Of a DNA stretch of 64,000 nucleotides, positions 36,072 to 44,171 are shown piece by piece (the stretch's first letter is position 1; every line of letters starts with the position of its first letter). Source of the stretch: Desulfovibrio sp. (GTDB lineage: Bacteria; Desulfobacterota; Desulfovibrionia; Desulfovibrionales; Desulfovibrionaceae); the NCBI GenBank assembly GCA_022839785.1, contig JALHJW010000007.1, positions 1-64,000 on the forward strand, given 5' to 3'. The notes under the pieces were generated by a model. It saw only the letters and a list, made by a program, of their open reading frames with translations. It searched no databases and was not told the origin of the DNA. Position numbers and translations under genes: made by a program.

Positions 36072-37916
36072 TCAGAAGCCCGCGGCCCGGGCGCGGCGCA
36101 GCAGCTCCAGGGCCGCGGCGTGGCGGTTGAAGGGCGGCATCACGTAGATGCCCGCGAAGCGGGGCAGGGCGTGCTCCATCAGCTCCCAGGCGATCTGCAG
36201 CCCCTCGGCCGCGCCGTTCTCCCCGGCCGCGCGCATGCGCTCCCGTACCTCGTCCGGGATGCTGATGCCGGGGAACTCGTTGTGCAGGTATTCGGCGTTG
36301 CGGTGGCTGGCCAGGGGCATGATCCCCAGGAAGACGGGCGCGCCCGTGTCGCGCGTGGCGGCCGCGATCCGGTCGATCTTGTCCCGCGAATAGACCGGCT
36401 GGGTGAGGAAGAATTCGGCCCCGCGCTCCATCTTGCGCCGCAGGCGGCTCACCTGCACGGCCATGTCGCGGGTGTTGGGGTTGAACGCGCCGCCGATGCA
36501 GAAGGGCGGCCGGGCCTTCATGTCCTGGCCCTGGGCGTTGCGCCCCTCGGCGAAGCCCTTGAGCAGGGCCATGAGTTCGAAGGAGCGCACGTCGAAGACG
36601 CCGCTGACCCGGTCCTCGCCGCCGGACGGGGGCGGGTCGCCGGTCACGGCCAGGACGTTGAGGAGCCCCTGCGCGGCCAGCCCCATGATCGTGGACTGCA
36701 TGCCGATGAGGTTCCTGTCCCGGCCCGTGAGGTGGACGATGACCTCTGCCCCGGTGCGGGCGCGGATCATGGCGGCCAGGGCCACGGAGGAGAGGCGCGG
36801 CGAGGCCAGCGGGTTCTCGGCCACGGTGATGGCGTCCGCGCCGCCCCGCGCCAGGGCCTCGGCCGCGGCCAGGGCCGGGGCCACGTCCAGGTGTTTGGGC
36901 GGGTCCAGTTCCACCAGGAACAGCCGCTCGCCCGCGCGCAGCCGATCGGCGAAACGGTTGCGGGGCTGCCCGTCCGCCCCGGCCCGGGCCGGGGCGGACG
37001 GGGCCGGAGGAACCGGGGCGGCCGGGGCGGCGGCGCGCGCCGCCGACTCGCCCGCGAGCGCGGCGCGCAGGGCGGCCACGTGCTCCGGCCCGGTGCCGCA
37101 GCAGCCGCCCAGCAGCCGCGCGCCGAGGTCCGCGCAGGCGGCCAGGGTGCGGCCGAAGTAGGCCGGGGACGAGGGCCAGACGAGGCGGTCGTCCAGCCGC
37201 TCGGGAAAGCCCGCGTTGGGGAAGACGGAGAAGGGGCCGGGCAGTCCGGCCGCCGAGGCCCGCGCCAGGATGTCGCGCGCGCCCTTGGGGCCCACGCCGC
37301 AGTTGAGCCCCGCGAGGTCCGCCCCGGCCTCGCGCAGGCGGGGCAGGCAGTCCTCGGGCGCGTGGCCGTCCAGGGTCGTTCCGGCCGGGGTGAAGACGAG
37401 TTGCGCCGCGACCGGGAACTCCCGGCCCAGGACCCGGCGCACCGCGCCGAGCGCCGCGAGGAGCTGCTCCAGGCCGGGGAAGGTCTCCAGGATGATGAGG
37501 TCCGCGCCGCCCTCGGCCAGGGCCAGGGCCTGCGCGGCGAAGGCCGCCTCCGCCTCGTCCGGCGCGAGGGGGGCCTCCAGGCGGCCCAGCGGCCCCACGG
37601 CCCCGGCCACGTAGGCCCGTTCCCCGGCGCAGGCGCGCGCCAGGGCCGCGCCGCGCAGGTTGATCTCGCGCGCCAGATGGGCCAGGCCGAAGCGGGCCAG
37701 CTTCACCGGGTTGGCCCCGAAGGTGTTGGTCTCGACGACCTCGGCCCCGGCCGCGAGGTAGGCGGCGTGCACGCGCCGCACCAGCTCGGGATCGGAAAGG
37801 GTGATGTGGTCCGCGCAGGCAGCGGGGTCCACCCCGGCCGCGAAAAGCTGCGTGCCCATGGCCCCGTCGGCCGCGAGGGGCCGCTCGGCGATGGCGGTGA
37901 GGAAGTTCGTCTGCAT
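36072..37916 (-). CDS. Bifunctional homocysteine S-methyltransferase / methylenetetrahydrofolate reductase
   Basis: 614 aa fusion. The N-terminal half (1-290) is a BHMT-type homocysteine methyltransferase barrel with zinc ligands in GLNCGVGP and LLGGCCGTGPEH. The C-terminal half (about 310-614) is a MetF/MTHFR flavin domain: FLVELDPPKH, ITVAENPLASPRLS, NLIGMQSTIMGL, NVLAVTGDPP. It would make 5-methyl-tetrahydrofolate and use it, or another donor, to methylate homocysteine; YitJ of Bacillus has the same architecture. The linker near 290-305 is Ala/Pro-rich. Chemoreceptor 3 lies upstream on the same strand, separated by the terminator at 37967-38003. Confidence 0.92.
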   Translation of the reverse strand: MQTNFLTAIAERPLAADGAMGTQLFAAGVDPAACADHITLSDPELVRRVHAAYLAAGAEVVETNTFGANPVKLARFGLAHLAREINLRGAALARACAGERAYVAGAVGPLGRLEAPLAPDEAEAAFAAQALALAEGGADLIILETFPGLEQLLAALGAVRRVLGREFPVAAQLVFTPAGTTLDGHAPEDCLPRLREAGADLAGLNCGVGPKGARDILARASAAGLPGPFSVFPNAGFPERLDDRLVWPSSPAYFGRTLAACADLGARLLGGCCGTGPEHVAALRAALAGESAARAAAPAAPVPPAPSAPARAGADGQPRNRFADRLRAGERLFLVELDPPKHLDVAPALAAAEALARGGADAITVAENPLASPRLSSVALAAMIRARTGAEVIVHLTGRDRNLIGMQSTIMGLAAQGLLNVLAVTGDPPPSGGEDRVSGVFDVRSFELMALLKGFAEGRNAQGQDMKARPPFCIGGAFNPNTRDMAVQVSRLRRKMERGAEFFLTQPVYSRDKIDRIAAATRDTGAPVFLGIMPLASHRNAEYLHNEFPGISIPDEVRERMRAAGENGAAEGLQIAWELMEHALPRFAGIYVMPPFNRHAAALELLRRARAAGF

Positions 37917-37966
37917 GGTCCGGGTGTAGCGCAGGCGCGCCGGAAGCGCCAGCCCGGCGCGGAATG

Positions 37967-38003
37967 AGGAAAGGCGGCGGGGGCTTCCCCCGCCGCCTTT
38001 CCT
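37967..38003 (-). terminator. Terminator of chemoreceptor 3
   Basis: Perfect 17-bp arms AGGAAAGGCGGCGGGGG (37967-37983) and CCCCCGCCGCCTTTCCT (37987-38003) around a 3-base loop, starting 22 bp after the chemoreceptor stop on the minus strand. The strand end includes CCTTTCCTCATT rather than a pure U-run. It separates the chemoreceptor from the methyltransferase/MTHFR gene. Confidence 0.75.
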
Positions 38004-38025
38004 CGCGTGAGCCGCGCGCGGTCGC

Positions 38026-40071
38026 TTAGGCCGCGCCGCCCTCGCTCTTCATGTCGCGGATCAGGGAGGTCAGGACGTCGGCCTGCCGGGCCAGCTCGTC
38101 CACGGCCTGACCCGCGCGGGTCATGGCCTGGGAGGTCTGGGCCGAGATGGTGCTGATCTCCTCCACCGAGCGGCTGATCTCCTCGCTGGCCGAGGACTGC
38201 TCCTCCGCGGCCGTGGCGATGGAGCGCACCTGATCCGAGGCCGCGTCCACCAGCCGCACGATTTCGTCCAGGGCCTCGCCCGAGCGGCGGGCCATGGCCG
38301 TGGCGTCCTCGATGGCCTCCACCGAGCGCTCCACGTTGCCGATGTTCTTGCGCGTGCCGTCCTGGATGCCCCGGATGGCGTCGCCCACTTCCTTGGTGGC
38401 GGTCATGGTCTTCTCGGCCAGCTTGCGCACCTCGTCCGCCACCACGGCGAAGCCGCGGCCCGCGTCACCGGCGCGCGCCGCCTCGATGGCGGCGTTGAGG
38501 GCCAACAGGTTGGTCTGGTCGGCGATGTCGCTGATCACGTTCATGATCCGGCCGATGTTCTCGGCCTGGCGGCCAAGCTCGCCCATGTCGTCCTTCATCT
38601 CCACGGCCTGGCGCTGCACGTCGCCGATGCCCGCCACGACCTTGCCGACCACGTCCTTGCCCTCCTGGGCCTTGCCGCGCGCCGCGTCCGAGGTCTCGGA
38701 GGCGCGGCCCGCGTTGCGCGCCACCTCCAGCACCGTGGCGTTCATCTCCTCCATGGCCGTGGCCGTCTCGGCCACGCGGCGGGCCTGGTGCTCCGCGCCC
38801 TTGCTGGACTGGTCGATGCGGCTCTGCAGATCGTCCGAGGCCTGGTTGACCACGCCGACCACGCTGTCCAGCCGTCCGGCCGCGGCCAGCATGCCCTCGG
38901 CCCGGGCGCGCTCGGCCTGCCTGCGCGCCGCGTCGGCGTCGGCCGTGGCGGCCTGGGCCTTCTGCGCCTCCTCGGCGGCGTGGCGCGTGGCCTCCTCGGC
39001 CTCGCCGATCTTGGCGCGCAGCGTGCCCACCATGGCGTTCATGGAGTCGGCCAGATCGCCCAGCTCGTCGCCGGTGCGGATGTCGATGGACCTGGAAAGG
39101 TCGCCTCCCGCCACCGTCCTGGCGAAATCCAGAAGGCCCAGGATGGGCCGGGTGAACTTGCGCGAGGCCAGCCAGCCCACGGCGCAGAGCACGACCATGG
39201 CCAGGCTGCTGACCACGGCGATGTGCATGAAGACGTCGCGCTTGGACTGGTTGATCGTCGAGAGGTCCTTGCCCAGGAAGAGCATGCCCAGGGGCTTGCC
39301 CGCGGAGTCGGTCATGGGCCAGTAGATGGAAAGATAGGGGCGGCCGAACAGGGTGATCTCAAGGAAGTGGCTTCCGCCCTTCTCCAGAACCTTCTCCAGC
39401 ACGGCCTTGTTGTCGATGGTGGTGCCCACGGCGCGGCTGCCGTCGGCCTTGGGCACGGTGGTGGACTCGCGCAGGTTGCCCACGAAGATGGTCGCCTCCA
39501 TGTCCACCAGCTTCTTCACCTGGTCCACGAACTTGTGGTCGTCGGAGACGTTCATGCCCACGATCACCGCGCCCGCCACCTGGCCGTCCTTCTTCACCGG
39601 GGCCGCGGCGCGCAGGGCGACCTTGACCACCTTGCCCGGCTCGAAGGTCGAGCAGGTCTGCCCGGCCAGCGCCTTGACCACGCACTCCTGTCCGGCGATG
39701 CTGTCGCCCGCCGAGGCGTCGTGGCCGCGCGCGATGACGACGCCCTTGGCGTCGGTGTAGACGATGAAGTCGGTCTGCCCCGCCTTCATCAGGTCCTGCC
39801 CCAGGCGGCGCAGCAGGTCCGGGTCGCCCTCGCCCACGCCCTTGATGACGTTGGGCCGCACCGCCTGCCCCGTGGCCAGCGCCACGTAGTCCGAACGCAG
39901 CCGGTCCACACGGTCCTGGACCACGCGTTGGGCCATGGAGACCGAGGCCTCGGCCTCCTTTTGCAGGCCCTCGTCGACCGAGACGTAGGAGGCCACGATG
40001 GCGGCCGCCGCGGACACGATCACCGAAGCCAGAACCAGGAAGACCAGCTTGAAGGAGATGTTGATGCGCAT
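38026..40071 (-). CDS. Methyl-accepting chemotaxis protein 3 (Cache-type)
   Basis: 681 aa. The ATG at 40071 has GGGAGC six bases upstream (an in-frame ATG at 40092 is less likely). TM1 about 8-30, a periplasmic Cache-type sensor (about 35-305; FIVYTDAKGVVIARGHD and GAVIVGMNVSDDHK are typical of the double-Cache fold), TM2 about 306-326, HAMP, coiled coil and signalling tip. The tip block 38387-38538 is closely related to those of the other three receptors. No CheR pentapeptide. Ligand unknown. Confidence 0.95.
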   Translation of the reverse strand: MRINISFKLVFLVLASVIVSAAAAIVASYVSVDEGLQKEAEASVSMAQRVVQDRVDRLRSDYVALATGQAVRPNVIKGVGEGDPDLLRRLGQDLMKAGQTDFIVYTDAKGVVIARGHDASAGDSIAGQECVVKALAGQTCSTFEPGKVVKVALRAAAPVKKDGQVAGAVIVGMNVSDDHKFVDQVKKLVDMEATIFVGNLRESTTVPKADGSRAVGTTIDNKAVLEKVLEKGGSHFLEITLFGRPYLSIYWPMTDSAGKPLGMLFLGKDLSTINQSKRDVFMHIAVVSSLAMVVLCAVGWLASRKFTRPILGLLDFARTVAGGDLSRSIDIRTGDELGDLADSMNAMVGTLRAKIGEAEEATRHAAEEAQKAQAATADADAARRQAERARAEGMLAAAGRLDSVVGVVNQASDDLQSRIDQSSKGAEHQARRVAETATAMEEMNATVLEVARNAGRASETSDAARGKAQEGKDVVGKVVAGIGDVQRQAVEMKDDMGELGRQAENIGRIMNVISDIADQTNLLALNAAIEAARAGDAGRGFAVVADEVRKLAEKTMTATKEVGDAIRGIQDGTRKNIGNVERSVEAIEDATAMARRSGEALDEIVRLVDAASDQVRSIATAAEEQSSASEEISRSVEEISTISAQTSQAMTRAGQAVDELARQADVLTSLIRDMKSEGGAA

Positions 40072-40256
40072 CGTCTGCTCCCTGTGCTGCATGTTGCGGG
40101 ATGCGGCCCGAAGCGATGGCGAAGGCGTCCCCCTCCCTGCCAGCCCGGCCCTGTCGCGGACATTCGCCTATACGACACACCTATTTTGTTACAGGGAATA
40201 CGTCAACGGGTTTGACGGTCCTGAACCGCCACTCTGACAGTATTTTCCCCTGTTCG

Positions 40257-40464
40257 CCGACGGATCGTCGGAGGGGTTTTCCCCCCGGACGGCGCGCGGC
40301 GCGCCTCCTGTCCCGTCTGGCACCGTTCCCGCCCGTCCGGCGCCGCATCGGGGTCGATCCCGATGCCGCAAACCTCGCGGACAGGAGTACTGATGCATGA
40401 AAACCATGCGTCGCAGACGCCATGACCGTGCATCTCGCAGATTTTCCCGGTCCGCACTACCGGG
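40257..40464. other. Cluster of small hairpins in intergenic region
   Basis: The 562-bp gap 40072-40633 between chemoreceptor 3 and the YgiQ-type gene has no gene I can support, but several perfect stem-loops: CCGACG/CGTCGG (40257-40271), GCATCGGG/CCCGATGC (40345-40366), GCATG/CATGC (40395-40409), GCGTC/GACGC (40408-40420) and CCCGGT/ACCGGG (40446-40464). This could be a structured leader of the downstream gene, a small RNA or chance in GC-rich DNA. I matched none to a known riboswitch. Confidence 0.35.
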
Positions 40465-40633
40465 ATCGCATTAGGCGTGTTTTGGACCCAGACCGCCTGT
40501 CGCATCCCTGGCCCGCAAGGACTTGGGCGTCTCTTCTGGGCGTTCAGAGGCGGGACGCGGGGCCGCGCGCCGGGCTGCGTTCCCGCGCGCGCCGGGGCTG
40601 GACGAAGCGCCCGGGCCGGGCCATAAGAACGGC

Positions 40634-42436
40634 ATGACGGACGCGCGCCCCCCCCTGCCCCAGCCCCGGTTCCTGCCCATGTCCCGCGCCGAGATGGAGG
40701 CGCTGGGCTGGGACGAGCTGGATGTGCTCCTGGTGAGCGGCGACGCCTACGTGGACCACCCCTCCTTCGGCGCCGCCCTGCTCGGCCGCTGGCTCACGGC
40801 CCACGGCTTCCGCACGGGCATCGCGGCCCAGCCGCCCTGGGAGGGGCCGGACGCGCCCGGCGGCCTCGCCCGCATGGGCCGACCGCGCCTTTTCGCCGGG
40901 GTCGCGGCCGGGGCGCTGGACTCCATGCTCGCCCACTACACCGCCTTCCGCAAGAAACGCAGCGACGACGCCTACACCCCGGGCGGCCGCGCCGGGGCCC
41001 GCCCCAATCGCGCCTGCATCGTCTACGCCGGGCTCGTGCAGCGCGCCTTTCCCGGGCTGCCCGTGGTCCTGGGGGGCATCGAGGCCTCGCTACGCCGCGC
41101 CGCGCACTACGACTTCTGGTCCGACAGCCTCCGCCGCTCCATCCTCTTCGACGCCAAGGCCTCGGCCATCCTCTACGGCATGGCCGAGCACGCCATCCTG
41201 GCCCTGGCCAGGGAGCTGGACGCCCTGGCCGCCGCAGGCCTTTCCGCCGACCGCGCGGCCCTGCGCCGCCGCCTGCCCGCGCTCCTGGCCAGAATCCCCG
41301 GCGCGGTCTTCGCCTGCGGCCGGGCCGAGCTGCCCGGACTGCTCCCCTCCGCCGCCGAAACCGTCGAGCTGCCCTCCTTCGAGGCCATCCAGGCGGACCC
41401 GAAACGCCTCATCGAGGCCACGCTGCTGCTCGAACGGCAGGTGCATCAGGACCGCGCCTTCGCGCTGCAGCCCTCGGGCGACCGGCTGGCGGTCATGACC
41501 CCGCCCGGGCAGGGGCTGGACGGGCAGGAGCTGGACGCGCTCTACGCCCTGCCCTTCGCCCGCGCCGCCCACCCCTCCCACGCCGAACCCGTCCCGGCCG
41601 CGGCCATGATGCAGGGCAGCCTCACCGCCCACCGCGGCTGCGCCGGAGGCTGCTCCTTCTGCACCCTGGCGCTGCACCAGGGCCGCCGCATCCGCTCGCG
41701 CAGCCGCGCCTCCCTCCTGGCCGAGGCCGAGGCCGTGGCCCGGAGCAGGGGCTTCAGCGGCAGCATCAGCGACGTGGGCGGCCCCAGCGCCAACATGTGG
41801 AACGCCCGCTGTGCCGCCGAGCCCGCGCGCTGCAAACGCGCCAGCTGCCTCACGCCCAGGATCTGCCCCCATTTCGTCACCGACCAGCCCGGCTTCGTGC
41901 AGCTCCTGCGCGACGTGGCCGCCGTGCCCGGCGTGCGCCACGTGCGCGTGGCCAGCGGCTGGCGCATGGACCTGGCGCTCCAGGACCGCGCCGCCTGCGG
42001 GGCCATGGTGCGCGAGTTCACCGGCGGACAGGCCAAGGTCGCGCCCGAGCACATGAGCGCCCGCGTGCTCGCCCTCATGCGCAAGCCCGGCTTCTCCGTG
42101 TTCGAGGAGTTCCTCGCCCTCTTCGGCCGCGAATCCGCCCGCGCGGGCAAGGAACAGTACGTCGTCCCCTACCTCATGAGCGCCTTCCCCGGCTGCACCG
42201 ACCAGGACATGCGCGACCTCGCCTCCTGGCTGCAGGCCCGGGGCTGGAAGCCGGGACAGACCCAGTGCTTCATCCCCCTGCCCGGCACCGCCGCGGCGGC
42301 CATGTACGCCGCGGGCGCGGACCTCGCCGGAAACCCCCTGCCCGTGGCCCGGACAGACGCCGAACGCCTGCGCCAGCACGCCGTCCTCGCCCCGCCCGCC
42401 CGCCCCGGCCGGAGCCGTCCCGGGCGCAAGCGCTAG
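40634..42436 (+). CDS. YgiQ-type radical SAM protein
   Basis: 600 aa. The radical-SAM cluster motif is CAGGCSFC (CX3CX2C) about two-thirds of the way into the first half, preceded by GSLTAHRG and followed by TLALHQGR. N-terminal region begins FLPMSRAEMEALGWDELDVLLVSGDAYVDHPSFG, the YgiQ family start (UPF0313). The reaction is unknown for the family; a B12-binding-like N-terminal fold has been proposed for members. The ATG at 40634 fits the family N-terminus; upstream in-frame starts add an Arg-rich extension. Confidence 0.93.
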   Translation: MTDARPPLPQPRFLPMSRAEMEALGWDELDVLLVSGDAYVDHPSFGAALLGRWLTAHGFRTGIAAQPPWEGPDAPGGLARMGRPRLFAGVAAGALDSMLAHYTAFRKKRSDDAYTPGGRAGARPNRACIVYAGLVQRAFPGLPVVLGGIEASLRRAAHYDFWSDSLRRSILFDAKASAILYGMAEHAILALARELDALAAAGLSADRAALRRRLPALLARIPGAVFACGRAELPGLLPSAAETVELPSFEAIQADPKRLIEATLLLERQVHQDRAFALQPSGDRLAVMTPPGQGLDGQELDALYALPFARAAHPSHAEPVPAAAMMQGSLTAHRGCAGGCSFCTLALHQGRRIRSRSRASLLAEAEAVARSRGFSGSISDVGGPSANMWNARCAAEPARCKRASCLTPRICPHFVTDQPGFVQLLRDVAAVPGVRHVRVASGWRMDLALQDRAACGAMVREFTGGQAKVAPEHMSARVLALMRKPGFSVFEEFLALFGRESARAGKEQYVVPYLMSAFPGCTDQDMRDLASWLQARGWKPGQTQCFIPLPGTAAAAMYAAGADLAGNPLPVARTDAERLRQHAVLAPPARPGRSRPGRKR

Positions 42437-42503
42437 CCGGCTGGCGGGCGGGAGCGGGGCAGGGGAGCGAAGCGGGGGAGGGGGACGAAGCGGCCTCCGG
42501 CGG

Positions 42504-42525
42504 CCGGGGGGCCGAGGCCCCCCGG
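42504..42525 (+). terminator. Candidate terminator-like hairpin after YgiQ-type gene
   Basis: CCGGGGGGCC (42504-42513) and GGCCCCCCGG (42516-42525) form a perfect stem 67 bp past the stop. No T-run follows, so Rho-independent termination is uncertain. Confidence 0.4.
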
Positions 42526-42658
42526 ACCCCCCGCTTCCCGCGCCCCGCCGGAGGGCGCGGCGGAGGGGGCGGTTGCGCGGCCTTTTTTGCCGCGGCCATA
42601 AAGATCAGGAAAGTCATGCCGGTAAGGAACGGAAAGCGCTCCAGCGCGCGAGGCGGCC

Positions 42659-42865
42659 ATGAAGACAGGGAACGAGGTGGGATGCAGGCTGAACACGCAG
42701 CTTCTCGGCATTCTCCTGGAGGAACGGGCCGGGGCCGCGAACCTGCCGCAGAACCTGGCGGAAGCCGTGGCGGCGAGGTCCGATGCCGCCCCCCAGGACG
42801 CGGCCGTCCCGTCCCCTGATCCCGGCAGCGCCGACGCGCCCCCTTCCATCGACATCGTCGTCTAG
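42659..42865 (+). CDS. Small hypothetical protein
   Basis: 68 aa, ATG at 42659 with GAGGCGGCC upstream. Low-complexity Ala/Pro/Asp-rich second half; no recognisable domain or signal. It is not overlapped by any better-supported gene, and the reading frame could be fortuitous. Kept because the region is otherwise empty and a plausible ribosome site is present. Confidence 0.3.
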   Translation: MKTGNEVGCRLNTQLLGILLEERAGAANLPQNLAEAVAARSDAAPQDAAVPSPDPGSADAPPSIDIVV

Positions 42866-42910
42866 GGGCGCGCCTCCCGCCCCGGCGGCTCGCTGCGTCA
42901 GACGGCCGGC

Positions 42911-43174
42911 TCAGTTCGTCTCCTCGCCCTGAGGCAGATCGCGGACCACGGCCCGCCAGGCCTCTGAATCGCGCACGCCCAATTCCCGTCGCAGCTCCCG
43001 CATGAAATACAGGAAGCGCAGGTTGCTGGTGTAGACCTTGCGCCGTGCGGCGTTGAGCAGCACGCACGCGGCGTCCCCGGCCAGCTCCGGGTCGCGCAGC
43101 CCCGCGATTCTTTCCTTGATCAGGTCCTCGTCCGCGTCCCGGGGCAGGCCGATCTCACGGTAGATGTCCTTCAT
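42911..43174 (-). CDS. Degenerate J-domain-like protein
   Basis: 87 aa. MKDIYREIGLPRDADEDLIKERIAG resembles the first helices of a DnaJ J domain, but the HPD signature that stimulates Hsp70 is absent, and the rest (AARRKVYTSNLRFLYFMRELRRELG) is basic and helical. Start overlaps the stop of the upstream gene by 4 bp (ATGA on the minus strand), so it is the second gene of a coupled pair. Role unknown. Confidence 0.6.
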   Translation of the reverse strand: MKDIYREIGLPRDADEDLIKERIAGLRDPELAGDAACVLLNAARRKVYTSNLRFLYFMRELRRELGVRDSEAWRAVVRDLPQGEETN

Positions 43175-43875
43175 GGCAGGGACCGCAGCACTTCGTACAT
43201 GGCGTTTATCTGCAGCATCTTCTCGCGCGCCACGGCGATGTATTCGTCCCCGAGGTGGTAGAAGTTGTCCGGATGGTGCTTCTTGATCATCTCGCGGTAG
43301 AGGTGGTGCAGCTCCTCAGGGTCGAAGCCCGCGCGCAGCCCGAAGAAGACCAGCGCCCCGGCGACCGTGGGCGCTTGGAGGACGGGCGTCCCGGGCCGGA
43401 ACGCGCCGTTTTTCGGAGGCGGCGTGCCGGGCGGCTGCATTTCGGCGGAATCGCCCGCCAGATCCCGCCACCACGAGCAGCTCCCCTGCTCCGGAAAGTC
43501 CGGCAACCCGATGCCCGCCTTGTTCCGGAAGAGACGCCGGGCATAGGTCCACTCCAGTTCGAGCAGATCGACGACGAAGGTGAAGGCCACAACCTCCTTC
43601 GTACTGATGCGCTTGTCGAAGACCATCAACTCCACGACCTGTTCCAGAAGGCGCGTCTTCCTGGTCGGACTCATCTCCTTGAGCGTCATCAGATGCCGCA
43701 ACGAGTCCGGATCGAGTCCGGACCACTCGTCGCAGAAATATTTCGGGAAATAGCGGCCGTCGTAGTACTTCCGGGAAACGGCGCAGATGAAGTCGTGCGA
43801 GGCGTCGCTGAGCGTGCCTTCCAGACTTGCCGCCCAGGCCAGCAGATCGATCACCGCCTTGTGGGCTATGGACAT
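43171..43875 (-). CDS. C-terminal J-domain protein (TerB-like N-terminus)
   Basis: 234 aa. The C-terminus (about 165-234) carries a J domain with the HPD motif (MIKKHHPDNFYHLGD). The N-terminal part (about 1-115), helical with acidic patches (LEGTLSDASHDFICAV, MVFDKRISTKEVVAFTF), resembles the TerB-like helical domain found in DjlA-type co-chaperones, an assignment from pattern only. No membrane segment. Start at 43875 preceded by GGGGGAGC. Coupled with the shorter J-like gene downstream; a TATAAC -10 element lies on the minus strand around 43971-43966. Likely a specialised Hsp70 partner. Confidence 0.65.
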   Translation of the reverse strand: MSIAHKAVIDLLAWAASLEGTLSDASHDFICAVSRKYYDGRYFPKYFCDEWSGLDPDSLRHLMTLKEMSPTRKTRLLEQVVELMVFDKRISTKEVVAFTFVVDLLELEWTYARRLFRNKAGIGLPDFPEQGSCSWWRDLAGDSAEMQPPGTPPPKNGAFRPGTPVLQAPTVAGALVFFGLRAGFDPEELHHLYREMIKKHHPDNFYHLGDEYIAVAREKMLQINAMYEVLRSLP

Positions 43876-44115
43876 CGCTCCCCCGCTCTCCAGTTCCCCG
43901 GCGTCGTCGGCCTTCCTGCGGCCGCACAGCCCATCTCCCCGTGGAATGGGAAGCGATTGCACTGTGTTATAGGAGTTTTGGAGTACACCGAAACTGCCGC
44001 CACAGGCAAGGGGCAGTGGCCTGGATGTACGGGTTTTCTTGTTTCCGCCCGGAGGTGGCGTCTGAGGTCGCCGATATGCCTGGGACGCCCGGCAGCGATC
44101 TGCAGCCGGAAAGGA

Positions 44116-44149
44116 GGAAGGCCGTCCGGAAATCCCCGGACGGCCTTCC
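44116..44149 (-). terminator. Terminator of chemoreceptor 4
   Basis: Perfect 14-bp arms GGAAGGCCGTCCGG (44116-44129) and CCGGACGGCCTTCC (44136-44149) with a 6-base loop, 22 bp after the stop on the minus strand, followed by TCCTTTCC. The plus strand has a T-run (gtcttttt) on the other side, so it might act in both directions. Confidence 0.75.
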
Positions 44150-44171
44150 GTCTTTTTCGGGCAGGACGCCG

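Noticed and set aside
40072..40633. Known riboswitch (for example c-di-GMP or SAM type)
   Set aside because: Conserved core sequences of those classes are not present; only generic hairpins remain.
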